The position numbers were made by a program, and so were the translations under genes. Source: Solimonas sp047605265 (GTDB taxonomy: Bacteria > Pseudomonadota > Gammaproteobacteria > Nevskiales > Nevskiaceae). From it: 64,000 nt of DNA. Location: assembly GCA_047605265.1 (NCBI GenBank), contig JASGFY010000004.1:34235-98234 (forward strand). The letters run 5' to 3'. Shown piece by piece: positions 1 to 8,479 of this stretch; the stretch's first letter is position 1; each line of letters starts with the position of its first letter. A model generated the notes under the pieces. The model worked only from the letters and a program-made list of their open reading frames with translations, did no database searches and was not told the DNA's origin.

Positions 1-1050
1 CTGCGCCTGCTGCCGGAATCGAAGCGCCGCAAGACCGTGCAGGTCCGCGACATCGAGGAAACGGTCGCGCGCATCGCGCGCATCCCGCCGAAGAGCGTGT
101 CGAGCAACGACCGCGACAAGCTGGCGACACTGGAGCGCGACCTGAAGCTGGTGATCTTCGGCCAGGATGCCGCGATCGAGCAGCTGACGGCCTGCATCAA
201 GCTGTCGCGCTCCGGTCTCGGCAGCCCGGACAAGCCGATCGGCAACTTCCTGCTCGCCGGCCCGACCGGCGTCGGCAAGACCGAGGTCACGCGCCAGCTC
301 GCGCAGCTGCTCGGCATCGAACTGATCCGCTTCGACATGTCCGAGTACATGGAGCGCCACACCGTGTCGCGCCTGATCGGCGCGCCGCCGGGCTACGTCG
401 GCTTCGACCAGGGCGGCCTTTTGACCGAGGCGGTCATCAAGCATCCACACGCCGTCGTGCTGCTCGACGAGATCGAGAAGGCGCACCCGGACGTCTTCAA
501 CCTGCTGCTGCAGGTCATGGACCACGGCACCCTGACCGACAACAACGGCCGCAAGGCGGACTTCCGCAACATCATTCTCGTGATGACGACCAATGCCGGT
601 GCCGAGGAATCGTCGCGCCGTTCGGTCGGCTTCTCGGAGCAGAACCACACGACGGACGCGATGGAAGTGATGCGCCGGATGTTCACGCCGGAATTCCGCA
701 ACCGCCTCGATGCGATCGTGCAGTTCGCGCCGCTCGAGCGTCGCGAGATCCTGCGCGTCGTCGACAAGTTCCTGCTGCAGCTCGAGGAGCAGCTGGCGGC
801 GAAAAACGTGCAGCTCGACGTCGATGAGTCGGCGAAGCTGTGGATCGCCGACCGCGGCTACGACGCGAAGATGGGCGCGCGGCCGATGGCGCGCGTGATT
901 CAGGAGAACGTCAAGCGCCCGCTCGCCGAGGAACTGCTGTTCGGCAAGCTCGTCAACGGCGGCCGCGTCCATGTGCTGCTCGGCGAGAACGACCAGCTGT
1001 CGTTTGAACTGGAAGCGCGAGAGAAGCCGACCCAGCTGGAGCCGGTGTGA
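1..1050 (+). CDS. clpA: ATP-dependent Clp protease ATP-binding subunit ClpA (3' part, 5' end outside window)
   Basis: ClpA is the AAA+ unfoldase that feeds substrates, including N-end-rule proteins delivered by ClpS, to ClpP in the cytoplasm. The reading frame is open from base 1, so the gene starts upstream and only about 349 C-terminal residues are seen. They hold the second AAA+ module: Walker A GPTGVGKTE, the pore-loop region with GAPPGYVG, Walker B VVLLDEIEK, and the sensor/arginine-finger region FTPEFRNRLD followed by GYDAKMGARPMARV. This matches the end of enterobacterial ClpA closely, not ClpB or ClpX. The missing part should hold the N domain and first ATPase module. It converges on ompW, and a shared hairpin lies between them. 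Confidence 0.97.
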   Translation: MRLLPESKRRKTVQVRDIEETVARIARIPPKSVSSNDRDKLATLERDLKLVIFGQDAAIEQLTACIKLSRSGLGSPDKPIGNFLLAGPTGVGKTEVTRQLAQLLGIELIRFDMSEYMERHTVSRLIGAPPGYVGFDQGGLLTEAVIKHPHAVVLLDEIEKAHPDVFNLLLQVMDHGTLTDNNGRKADFRNIILVMTTNAGAEESSRRSVGFSEQNHTTDAMEVMRRMFTPEFRNRLDAIVQFAPLERREILRVVDKFLLQLEEQLAAKNVQLDVDESAKLWIADRGYDAKMGARPMARVIQENVKRPLAEELLFGKLVNGGRVHVLLGENDQLSFELEAREKPTQLEPV

Positions 1051-1071
1051 GCGTTGTGCCCTGAAACGAAA

Positions 1072-1101
1072 AATGCCAGTCAGACGGGTCTGACTGGCAT
1101 T
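1072..1101 (-). terminator. Convergent intrinsic terminator between clpA and ompW
   Basis: A perfect 13-bp inverted repeat (AATGCCAGTCAGA and its complement) flanks a 4-base CGGG loop. Read on the minus strand the stem is followed by a T-rich run (TTTTTCGTTT), so it is a good intrinsic terminator for ompW. On the plus strand no clear U tract follows, so for clpA it may act only weakly or as a 3'-end stabiliser. Confidence 0.8.
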
Positions 1102-1139
1102 GTGTCACGGGCCAGCTTTTTCGCGACGCGGCGCAGCGA

Positions 1140-1805
1140 TCAGAAGCGGTAACCGACGAAGAGACCGGCGGTCCACGGGTCGAGCCTGATGTCGAGCGTC
1201 TGGCCGGTGCTCAGCGAGGTGCTGGTCTTCAGGAAGGTCTTGGCGACCATCGCCTCGGCAAACCAGTGGTCGTTGATCTGCCAGTCGAGGCCGAGCTGCG
1301 GCGTCGGCGCGAACTTCGAGTCGATGTCCATTTTCGTCGAGCCGCCCGGATCGGTGAGACCGCTCAGCGTACCGTTGCCGGTGACGTCGTAGAAGTACGC
1401 GTACGTCATGCCGACCCCGACGTACGGCCGCAGCGTGGCGTCGGCGTCGAGGAAGTGGTACTGCACGAACAGCGTCACCGGCAGGACTTTGGTCTCGCCG
1501 AGTTTGCCGGTGCCGGCGATCGTGCCGGCGCCTTTGATGTCGAAGCTGAAGGGCACGGCCAGCGGCAGTTCTACCGACCAGTGATCGGTGAACATGTAGG
1601 TGATGCCGCCGGCCGGGCGCGTGCTGCTCGACGAGGTGTCGACCTGGGTGCCGGACTGGCTCGGCGCCGACAGATTCTCGCTCTTGACGTCCGGCACGAT
1701 CGACATCACGCCGCCCTTGATCAGCCAGGAGCCGGCGGTCTGGGCCTGCGCCGAGAACGCGCCCATCAGGATCGCGGCGGCAGCCGCAATGGCAGTCTTT
1801 TTCAT
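1140..1805 (-). CDS. ompW: OmpW-family outer membrane beta-barrel protein
   Basis: OmpW proteins are small eight-stranded outer-membrane barrels thought to pass small hydrophobic compounds. The 221-residue product has a Sec signal peptide (MKKTAIAAAAAILMGAFSAQ, cleavage likely after AQA), alternating beta-strand patterns such as RPYVGVGMTYAYFYD, and a C-terminal aromatic residue (GLFVGYRF) as expected for BAM-dependent insertion. The length fits the family. A GAGAGGAGA ribosome-binding site precedes the ATG. It begins 16 bases after the upstream SGNH lipoprotein gene on the same strand, so the two are probably one transcript ending at the hairpin at 1072-1101. Confidence 0.9.
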   Translation of the reverse strand: MKKTAIAAAAAILMGAFSAQAQTAGSWLIKGGVMSIVPDVKSENLSAPSQSGTQVDTSSSSTRPAGGITYMFTDHWSVELPLAVPFSFDIKGAGTIAGTGKLGETKVLPVTLFVQYHFLDADATLRPYVGVGMTYAYFYDVTGNGTLSGLTDPGGSTKMDIDSKFAPTPQLGLDWQINDHWFAEAMVAKTFLKTSTSLSTGQTLDIRLDPWTAGLFVGYRF

Positions 1806-1821
1806 GTCTTTCTCCTCTCGC

Positions 1822-2997
1822 TCAGAGCCAGCCGGCCTTGGCCAGGGTGTCGGTGACCGACTCGGCCAGCAGCTGGTGACCGTACGGTGTCGGGTGGAAG
1901 CTGTTGGCGAACAGGTAGGAACGCCAGTCCGGCAGGTAGGTGTCGAGCATCGTGTCGGTGCAGGTGCTCAGCTCGTCGGGGCTCGACGAGCCGAGCGCCG
2001 TCTGCACGGCGTAGCAGACCGGCGTCGTCACGTCGGTCAGCGCGTACTGCGTCGGATTGGCGATGTCCTTGTTGAAGTACGTATAGAAATCGGAGACGAC
2101 CACGCGCGAGTCATCGCCCAGCTGGGCGGCGAGCTCGGTGTTGTACGCGGTCAGCCAGGCATCGACGACGGCCTCGACCTCGGCCGCGGTGGTCGAGTCG
2201 AGGGCCGCGAGAATCGTCTGGAACTTCGGCGTCTTGGAGACGTCGAGCGTGTTCTGCACGACGACGTGCGTGGCGCCCGCTTCGAGCACGGTGGACTGCA
2301 CGGTCGCCGCCAGCGTGTCGGCGAGCGCGATCATGTAGTAGTAGCCGGCGGTCGCCAGGTCACTGTCGTTGAGCGCGGTGGCGGCGGCCGTATAGGCGTC
2401 GCTGTCGGACGACAGGATGCTCAGCACGCGGTTGGCGAAGTGCTGCGCGTAGGTGGTGCTGCCGTTCGTGGCGTAGTACAGATAGGTCAGCATCGCCGCG
2501 ATGTCGTTGGCGCCGCTGTCGCCGCCGACCAGGATCAGGTCTTTGCTGGTGAAGCCGCCGTCGTCGGTGGCGCGCTCCGCGGCGGCGGTGAGCTGCTCGA
2601 GGATGGAGAGAGGCGAGGTATTGTCGACGCTGTCGTCGCTCGGATCGCTGGCCGCGGTGAAGTTCTGGATCACCGAGCCGCCGATCGCGTAATTGCGGCA
2701 GCCGGTGCTCGCCGAATTGTCGGTGAAGGTGGTCGAGGAGGTCGCCGTATAGACGGCGCAAGTATCGTCGACGCCGTATGCCTCTGCGACGCGTTCGTTC
2801 CACAGCAGGTAGGTTTCGCCTTCGTCCGGCTGTACGGTGAACTTGTAGCCGAAGGTGCCGCTGTCGGTCAGGCTGGCGCCGAACGATGTGACCGTCGTGA
2901 ACGACAGCTTGGTGGCGCCGCTGTTGCCGCCGTTGCTGCCGCCGCAAGCGGCCAGCACCAACGCGGACAGGGCGAGCGCAATGAGAGATCTCCTCAT
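1822..2997 (-). CDS. SGNH/GDSL-family lipase or esterase, lipoprotein
   Basis: The 391-residue protein has a lipoprotein signal peptide with lipobox LAAC near residue 18, then a Gly/Asn-rich linker. The SGNH hydrolase blocks are visible: block I is SFGASLTDSG (nucleophile Ser; the usual Asp after Gly is Ala here), a Gly/Asn block is seen in GGDSGANDIA, and the catalytic Asp-x-x-His block is represented by FHPTPYGHQ near the C terminus. It probably cleaves ester bonds at the outer membrane; the substrate is unknown. An AGGAG site precedes the ATG. It is the first gene of a likely two-gene unit with ompW and is divergent from an AraC-type regulator, which suggests regulation of lipid or ester use. 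Confidence 0.85.
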   Translation of the reverse strand: MRRSLIALALSALVLAACGGSNGGNSGATKLSFTTVTSFGASLTDSGTFGYKFTVQPDEGETYLLWNERVAEAYGVDDTCAVYTATSSTTFTDNSASTGCRNYAIGGSVIQNFTAASDPSDDSVDNTSPLSILEQLTAAAERATDDGGFTSKDLILVGGDSGANDIAAMLTYLYYATNGSTTYAQHFANRVLSILSSDSDAYTAAATALNDSDLATAGYYYMIALADTLAATVQSTVLEAGATHVVVQNTLDVSKTPKFQTILAALDSTTAAEVEAVVDAWLTAYNTELAAQLGDDSRVVVSDFYTYFNKDIANPTQYALTDVTTPVCYAVQTALGSSSPDELSTCTDTMLDTYLPDWRSYLFANSFHPTPYGHQLLAESVTDTLAKAGWL

Positions 2998-3058
2998 GGT
3001 GTTGCTCCTCGTAGTTGTGATGCGAAACAGATGACCTGCGACGGGTCCGTGTCAGAGA

Positions 3059-3105
3059 GTAAGCAAAAGCTTACAATTTATCGAGATTCGTCCCGACGTG
3101 TCGGG
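3059..3105. promoter_or_regulatory. Two inverted repeats in the divergent promoter region
   Basis: Between the SGNH lipoprotein gene and the AraC-type regulator lie two perfect inverted repeats: GTAAGC-AAAA-GCTTAC at 3059-3074 and CCCGAC-GT-GTCGGG at 3092-3105. An AT-rich stretch (ACAATTTATC) lies between them and could contain a -10 element. AraC proteins often bind such divergent regions, so these are candidate operators, but no consensus was recognised. Confidence 0.4.
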
Positions 3106-3187
3106 CGCGAATCCTAAGGAGCAAGGATGCGTTCCCCACTGGCCGCGAAGGCCAATCGGCTGGCCCGGGAGGCCACGCGCATTGCCA

Positions 3188-4276
3188 ATGCAACAGAACA
3201 TGCCGTCCGTCGGCATAACGATGGCGTCGGTCGCCGCGAATGACGAAAGCGGGGTGACGGTCTCCGCGGCCTGGCTCAACGGCGTCGCCGCCGTGCTCGA
3301 CGCGCGCGGTCTCGATGCGGCGACGCTGTTCGCGGCCGCCGGCATCGACGCGGCCGCGCTGTGCGAGGCCGACGCGCGCTTCGACAGTGCCGCGGTCGAC
3401 CGCCTGTGGACGCTGGCCGTCGCGCGCAGCGGTGATGCCGCGCTCGGCCTGGCGCGGGCGGAGCTGGCGAAGCCGGCCAGCTTCGACATCGTCACGTATA
3501 CCGTCGTCTCCTGCCCGAGCCTGCGAATCGGGCTGCAGCGGCTCGGCCGCTACCTCGACATCGCCAGCGCGGCGTTCGCGATGCGCGTCGAGCCCGGCGC
3601 ACAGACGTATCGCTTCGCCGCGCAGCCGCGCCTGTGGCGGACCGCACCGCGTGCGCGCATCGATTACGGATTCGCCACGGTCATCGCGCTGTGCCGCTGG
3701 GCGGTCGGCCACCGCATCGAGCCGCTGCGCTGCGAATTTCCGTACCCGACGCCGGAAGATCTGGCGCCGTATCGCGCCCTGGTCGCCGGCGAGCTGTGCT
3801 TCGGCGCCGAGACGGCGGCGCTGGTGTTCGCCAGCGCCGATCTCGAGCTGCCGCTGCAGCTGTCGAATCCGCAGATGCACGACATGCACGAGCGCATCGC
3901 GACGGAGAAACTGGCGCGCCTCGCGCAGCCGCAGCTGACGCGGCGCGTGAAGAGCGAGATCGCCCGGCGCTTGCGCGACAGCGACATCAGCTGTCCGGCG
4001 ATCGCCGCCGCGCTGCGCATGAGCGAGCGCACACTGCGCCGCCGCCTGCACGAGGAGGGCACGACCTATCAGGGCGCCGTCGACGTCACGCGCCGCGAGC
4101 TCGCGCAGCGCTATCTGCGCGATGCGCAGCTGTCGATGGCGCACGTCGCGTTCCTGCTCGGCTTCTCCGACCAGAGCAATTTCTTCCGGGCGTGCCGGCG
4201 CTGGTTCGCCGCGCCGCCGATGCAGGTGCGCGCGCGCCTGCAACCCAGCGGCGGTTTGCAGACGCAGCCGGCCTGA
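3188..4276 (+). CDS. AraC-family transcriptional regulator
   Basis: A two-domain regulator. The N-terminal ~210 residues resemble the ArgR/OruR-like 'arabinose-binding' ligand domain (LDARGLDAATLF near the start, then FDIVTYTVVSC). The C-terminal ~100 residues carry the double helix-turn-helix, with ISCPAIAAALRMSERTLRRR followed by MAHVAFLLGFSDQSNFFRAC, the usual second-helix signature. The frame stays open upstream to 3098. I chose the ATG at 3188 because family members start a little before this domain; ATGs at 3200 and 3221 are also possible. It is divergent from the SGNH lipoprotein-ompW pair, its most likely target. It converges on hda, six bases away. Confidence 0.88.
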   Translation: MQQNMPSVGITMASVAANDESGVTVSAAWLNGVAAVLDARGLDAATLFAAAGIDAAALCEADARFDSAAVDRLWTLAVARSGDAALGLARAELAKPASFDIVTYTVVSCPSLRIGLQRLGRYLDIASAAFAMRVEPGAQTYRFAAQPRLWRTAPRARIDYGFATVIALCRWAVGHRIEPLRCEFPYPTPEDLAPYRALVAGELCFGAETAALVFASADLELPLQLSNPQMHDMHERIATEKLARLAQPQLTRRVKSEIARRLRDSDISCPAIAAALRMSERTLRRRLHEEGTTYQGAVDVTRRELAQRYLRDAQLSMAHVAFLLGFSDQSNFFRACRRWFAAPPMQVRARLQPSGGLQTQPA

Positions 4277-4282
4277 GCGTCT

Positions 4283-4975
4283 TCAGGAGGCCGCGGCGGC
4301 GCCGAGCACCGACTGCGCGAACGGCAGGGTCAGACGGCGCTTTTCCCTCAGGGACGCGCGGTCGAGCGCGTCGAGCGCGTCGAGCAGCGCGCCGGTCGTG
4401 CGCGTCTGCGTGTGCAGCAGCCAGCGCACGACGTCGTCGGACAGCGTCAGGCCGCGGGCCTGCGCGCGTTCCTTGAGCAGCGTGGCGCGCTCGGCGTCGC
4501 CGAGCGCCTGCAGGCCGAGCACGACGCAGGCGGCGAGGCGGGTGCGCAGATCGGGCAACGCGAGCGGCAGGCGATCGGGCGGCGCAGCGGCGCTGGCGAT
4601 GAAGCGCCGGCCGCCGGCGCGGCGGCGATCGATCAGCCGCGCGAGCGCGAGCGCCCAGGCGCGTCCGTCGGCGCTGCCGGCGGACGCGACGGCGTCGACG
4701 TCGTCGAGCGCGAGCAGTGCGCTGCCGTCGAAGCCGTCCAGTGCTTCCGGACCGTAGCCAGCGATCTCGCGCAACGGCAGGTAGGCGCCGCGGTGCTCGC
4801 GGCAGGCCGCCTGCAGCAAATGCGTGCGGCCCGATTGCGGCGGGCCGTAGAGCAGGACGGGGTCGCGCAGTTCGCGCAGCGCGGCGACGACGTCGGCATT
4901 GCCGCCGGCCCAATAGCTCGCGAAGCTCGCCGTGTCGCGCAGTTGCACGGCGAGCGTCAGTTGACGGCCTTTCAT
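4283..4975 (-). CDS. hda: DnaA regulatory inactivator Hda
   Basis: Hda binds the DNA-loaded beta clamp and triggers hydrolysis of DnaA-bound ATP to prevent re-initiation. The 230-residue product starts with a clamp-binding-like QLTLAV segment, carries a DnaA-type Walker A (GPPQSGRTHLL), a Walker B-like ALLALDDVDAV, and ends with helical RIDA/DnaA domain III-like sequence. Length equals that of enterobacterial Hda. The start ATG overlaps the perM stop by four bases (ATGA), so the genes are translationally coupled. The perM-hda neighbourhood divergent from purM is common in gammaproteobacteria and supports the call. Confidence 0.9.
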   Translation of the reverse strand: MKGRQLTLAVQLRDTASFASYWAGGNADVVAALRELRDPVLLYGPPQSGRTHLLQAACREHRGAYLPLREIAGYGPEALDGFDGSALLALDDVDAVASAGSADGRAWALALARLIDRRRAGGRRFIASAAAPPDRLPLALPDLRTRLAACVVLGLQALGDAERATLLKERAQARGLTLSDDVVRWLLHTQTRTTGALLDALDALDRASLREKRRLTLPFAQSVLGAAAAS

Positions 4976-6075
4976 GCGTCCGGCGGGGTTTCGTCGGGCG
5001 CCGGCGCGCCGTAGCGGTACAGCGGGCTGAGCAGCCACTGTTCCTTGGCGTAGCGCAGCAGCACGGCGATGACGGCCGACACCGGCAGCGCGACCAGCAC
5101 GCCGATGAAGCCGAACAGCTGGCCGCCCGCCATCACCGCGAAGATCACCGCGACCGGATGCATGCCGATCTTGTCGCCGACCAGGATCGGCGTCAGGAAC
5201 GCGCTTTCGGCGATCTGCCCGATGCCGAACACCAGGCATACCCAGAGCAGCGGCATCCACTCGTGCGTCTGCACGAGCATGGCGACCAGCGCCGCGCCGA
5301 AGCCGACGACGAAGCCGAGATACGGCACGAAGCTGAGCAGGCCGGCGATCATGCCGATGATCAGGCCGAGCTTGAGGCCGATCAACGTCAGGCCGGTCGA
5401 ATAGATCGCCGCCAGCGCCGCCATCACCAGCAGCTGGCCGCGAATGAAGGAGCCGAGCACGGCGTCGGCCTCGTACGCGAAATGCATGGCCTGCGGCAGC
5501 AGGCGCGGCGGGATCAGCGTGCGGATCCACGCCACGAGGCGGTCCCAGTCGCGCATCAGGTAGAAGCCGACGATCGGGATCATCAGCAGGTTCGCGGCCG
5601 TCGTCACGAACGCCTTGCCGGACTCGGAAAAGCGCAGCCACAGCGACTTGGCGATGTCGCCCGCTTCTGCCCAGTGCTCGCTGACGATCTGCTGCAGGGC
5701 GCCGGCGTCGAGGCGCGTGCCGACGTGGATGCCCAGCTTCGGCAGGCCGGTGTCGAGAATCCAGTTGACCCAGTCGGGAATGTTGTGGACCAGCGCCACG
5801 CTCTGCTCGTACAGCATCGGCGCGAGCAGCAGCAGCAGCGTCAGCAGGATCAGCACGAACCCCGTGAAGACGATGGTCACCGACAGCGTGCGCGACAGCC
5901 CCGCCTTTTCCAGGCGGTCGGCGAGCGGATCGCCCATGTAGGCGATGCCGGCGCCGATCACGAACGGCGACAGGATCGGCGTCAGTAACCACAGCAGCGC
6001 CAGCGTGCCGAGCGCGCCGGCATACCAGGGCCAGTGACGCTTGACCGATGCTTCGGTGTCGTCGAGCGGGTTCAT
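4972..6075 (-). CDS. perM: AI-2E transporter-family inner membrane permease (PerM type)
   Basis: The 367-residue protein has about seven to eight hydrophobic segments: two near the N terminus (ALGTLALLWLLTPILSPFVI and TIVFTGFVLILLTLLLLL), a soluble central segment, and a cluster in the C-terminal half. It also has the conserved family stretch FVPYLGFVVGFGAALVA. This is the PF01594 (AI-2E/PerM, formerly UPF0118) family; members export small molecules or work as Na+/H+ antiporters, and the substrate here is unknown. Four-base ATGA overlaps join it to the DUF2066 gene upstream and hda downstream. Confidence 0.88.
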   Translation of the reverse strand: MNPLDDTEASVKRHWPWYAGALGTLALLWLLTPILSPFVIGAGIAYMGDPLADRLEKAGLSRTLSVTIVFTGFVLILLTLLLLLAPMLYEQSVALVHNIPDWVNWILDTGLPKLGIHVGTRLDAGALQQIVSEHWAEAGDIAKSLWLRFSESGKAFVTTAANLLMIPIVGFYLMRDWDRLVAWIRTLIPPRLLPQAMHFAYEADAVLGSFIRGQLLVMAALAAIYSTGLTLIGLKLGLIIGMIAGLLSFVPYLGFVVGFGAALVAMLVQTHEWMPLLWVCLVFGIGQIAESAFLTPILVGDKIGMHPVAVIFAVMAGGQLFGFIGVLVALPVSAVIAVLLRYAKEQWLLSPLYRYGAPAPDETPPDA

Positions 6076-6692
6076 CGCAGCAGACGCAGCTTCAGCGCGC
6101 CGCCGTCGGCGGCGAGCGTGCGGTTGCCGGCGAGCGCGCTGCCGATCCGCGCGGCGCCGCCCTCCGCGCGCAGGCTCAGCTGCAGCTGGTCGGCATCGGC
6201 GCCGAGCACGGCCACGCTCTGGACGCCCGGCACCGCGCGCAGTGCGCTCAGCGCCCTGGCATAGTCGGCGCCGCTGCGGACGCCGCCGACGGTCAGCGGG
6301 AGATCTTCGGCTGGCGCCACGCTGTAGCCCCAGATCGGCAGGCCGAGCGCGCGCAGCTGGCCGTCAACGGCGCTCTGGTCGAAGCTGGCGACGAACTGCA
6401 GACCGCTGGCACCGTCCTGCGTGAAGCCGTAGCGCTGCACGAACTGCGTGGCGCGGCTGATCAGCGGTGCGGCGGCGGCGACCGAGCCCTGGCCGCTGAC
6501 GCGGGCGACGACCTGGGCGAGCGCTTCGCGCAGGCTCTGATCGCGGGTCGCCGCGCTCTGGTCGCTGACGTTGACGCGGCCTTCGTACGGGCTGGCGGTG
6601 CCGGCCGCCGGCGTCTGCGCCGCGACGGGAGCGACGACGGCGGTGGCCGACAGAACAGCGAGGGAGAGCAAGGCGGCGGAGAGGATGCGCAT
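6072..6692 (-). CDS. DUF2066 domain-containing secreted protein
   Basis: The 206-residue protein begins with a signal peptide (cleavage probably after APVAAQ) followed by a DUF2066 core: YEGRVNVSDQSAATRDQSLR, then ALAQVVARVSGQG, then TQFVQRYGF. Function is unknown. The family is regularly found upstream of perM and hda and divergent from purM in gammaproteobacteria, as here. I chose the ATG at 6692 because it gives the signal peptide directly. It is likely the first gene of a three-gene operon, with a four-base overlap to perM. Confidence 0.85.
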   Translation of the reverse strand: MRILSAALLSLAVLSATAVVAPVAAQTPAAGTASPYEGRVNVSDQSAATRDQSLREALAQVVARVSGQGSVAAAAPLISRATQFVQRYGFTQDGASGLQFVASFDQSAVDGQLRALGLPIWGYSVAPAEDLPLTVGGVRSGADYARALSALRAVPGVQSVAVLGADADQLQLSLRAEGGAARIGSALAGNRTLAADGGALKLRLLR

Positions 6693-6783
6693 GGACGAAA
6701 TTATCGGGGCCGTGCCGCTAAAATAACAGCATCGCGCCGGCTTCCCGCCGGCGCCATTCTTTCCGATGGTCAAGGCATATCCA

Positions 6784-7815
6784 ATGAAGAAGGACGGCGG
6801 GCTCAGCTACCGCGACGCGGGTGTCGACATCGATGCCGGCGACGCGCTGGTCGACGACATCAAGAAGATCGTCAAGTCGACGCGGCGGCCCGAGGTGCTG
6901 GCGGGCGTCGGTGGCTTCGGCGCGCTGGTCGGCCTGCCGAAGAAGTACAAGAAGCCGGTGCTCGTGTCCGGCACCGACGGCGTCGGCACCAAGCTGCGTC
7001 TCGGCATCGACACCGGCCGCGTGCAGGGGCTGGGGCAGGACCTCGTCGGCATGTGCGTCAACGACGTGCTCGTTTCCGGCGCCGAGCCGCTGTTCTTCCT
7101 CGACTACTACGCGACCGGCAAGCTCGACAACAGGACCGCCGCGCAGGTCATCAAGGGCATCGCCCGGGGCTGCCGGCTGGCCGGCTGCGCGCTGGTCGGC
7201 GGCGAAACCGCCGAAATGCCGGGCATGTACCACGGCGGCGACTTCGACCTCGCCGGTTTCTGCGTGGCCGTCGCCGAGCAGAGCAGGATCATCGACGGCA
7301 GCAGGATCAAGGCCGGCGACGTGCTGATCGGTTTGCCGTCGTCGGGCCCGCATTCGAACGGCTACTCGCTGATCCGCAAGATCGTCGAAGTCAGCAAGAG
7401 CGACGTCAACGCGCCGTTCGAGAAGGGCACGCTCGCCGACGCGCTGCTCGCGCCGACGACGATTTACGTCAAGCCGGTGCTGAAGCTGCTCGAACAGGGC
7501 ATCAAGGTGCGCGGCATGTCGCACATCACCGGCGGCGGCATCACCGGCAACCTGCCGCGCTGCTTCCCCAAGGGCGTCGCCGCCGTGGTCGACACGCAGG
7601 CCTGGACGCGTCCGGCGATCTTCGACTGGCTGCAGGAGAAAGGCGGCGTCGAACAGGACGAGATGTGGCGCGTGTTCAACAACGGCGTCGGCTTCATCCT
7701 CGTCGTGCCGCGCCTCGAAGCGGACGCGGCGCTGAAGTCGCTGAAGCAGTCCGGTGCCAGACCGTTCCTGATGGGCGAGATCGTCAAGGGCAGGCAGGAC
7801 GTGCGCTTTGCCTGA
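6784..7815 (+). CDS. purM: Phosphoribosylformylglycinamidine cyclo-ligase
   Basis: PurM closes the imidazole ring of 5-aminoimidazole ribotide from formylglycinamidine ribotide with ATP, in de novo purine synthesis. The 343-residue product matches PurM end to end: LSYRDAGVDIDAG, then VSGTDGVGTKLRL, PLFFLDYYATGKLD, GGETAEMPGMY and SSGPHSNGYSL. Another in-frame ATG lies at 6766. I prefer 6784 because it leaves a short leader before the conserved start and has AAGG upstream at a plausible distance. It is divergent from the DUF2066-perM-hda operon and its last codons overlap purN by eight bases. Confidence 0.97.
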   Translation: MKKDGGLSYRDAGVDIDAGDALVDDIKKIVKSTRRPEVLAGVGGFGALVGLPKKYKKPVLVSGTDGVGTKLRLGIDTGRVQGLGQDLVGMCVNDVLVSGAEPLFFLDYYATGKLDNRTAAQVIKGIARGCRLAGCALVGGETAEMPGMYHGGDFDLAGFCVAVAEQSRIIDGSRIKAGDVLIGLPSSGPHSNGYSLIRKIVEVSKSDVNAPFEKGTLADALLAPTTIYVKPVLKLLEQGIKVRGMSHITGGGITGNLPRCFPKGVAAVVDTQAWTRPAIFDWLQEKGGVEQDEMWRVFNNGVGFILVVPRLEADAALKSLKQSGARPFLMGEIVKGRQDVRFA

Positions 7816-8479
7816 AGCCAAGGCGCGCATCGCCGTCCTGATCTCGGGCGAGGGCCGCAATCTGCAGGCGATCATCGACGCCTGCGCTGACGGCCGCATC
7901 GACGGCGGGATCGTCGTCGTGCTCAGCAACCGGCCCGATGCCGGTGGCATCGCCCGCGCGCGGCGCGCCGGCATTCCCGTCGAAGTGCTGTCGCACCGCG
8001 ACCACGCGAGCCGCGAGGACTTCGACGCGGCGATGGTCGCCCGCCTCGCGGCATACCGTCCCGACATCGTCGTGCTCGCCGGTTTCATGCGCATCCTGAC
8101 GCCGGTCTTCATCGGCGCTTTCGCGGGCCGCATGCTCAACATCCACCCCTCGCTGCTGCCGCGCCATCCCGGCCTGCGCACGCACGCGGCGGCGCTTGCG
8201 GCCGGCGACGCCGCGCACGGCGCGACGGTGCATTTCGTCACCGAAGAACTCGATGGCGGCGCCGCGATCATTCAGGGGCAATTCATGATTCGGCCGGACG
8301 ATACAGCGCAAACGCTGGCCGCGCGCACGATGTCCGAAATCGAACTGAAGATCTATCCGCAGGCGGTGGCGTGGATGGCGCGCGGCGAGCTGGCACTCGG
8401 TCCCGGCGTCGTCGTCCTGCAGGGCCGGACGCTGACCCTGCCCGTAGGTCTGGAAGCGCTCGAGGAGGGTTTTCGATGA
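7808..8479 (+). CDS. purN: Phosphoribosylglycinamide formyltransferase (TTG start)
   Basis: PurN transfers a formyl group from 10-formyl-THF to glycinamide ribotide. The 223-residue product has the folate/GAR-binding core: IAVLISGEGRNLQAII near the start, FMRILTPVFI, the catalytic-loop segment NIHPSLLPRHPG, and the catalytic Asp region HFVTEELDGGAAI. No ATG or GTG lies before the conserved N terminus, so TTG at 7808, inside the end of purM, is the likely start; this implies translational coupling. The stop overlaps the next ATG by four bases. Confidence 0.96.
   Translation: MPEAKARIAVLISGEGRNLQAIIDACADGRIDGGIVVVLSNRPDAGGIARARRAGIPVEVLSHRDHASREDFDAAMVARLAAYRPDIVVLAGFMRILTPVFIGAFAGRMLNIHPSLLPRHPGLRTHAAALAAGDAAHGATVHFVTEELDGGAAIIQGQFMIRPDDTAQTLAARTMSEIELKIYPQAVAWMARGELALGPGVVVLQGRTLTLPVGLEALEEGFR

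Noticed and set aside
4283..5992. Single long minus-strand frame joining hda and part of perM
   Set aside because: hda uses the last part of this frame from the ATG at 4975. The upstream part is out of frame with perM and gives Arg/Pro-rich nonsense.
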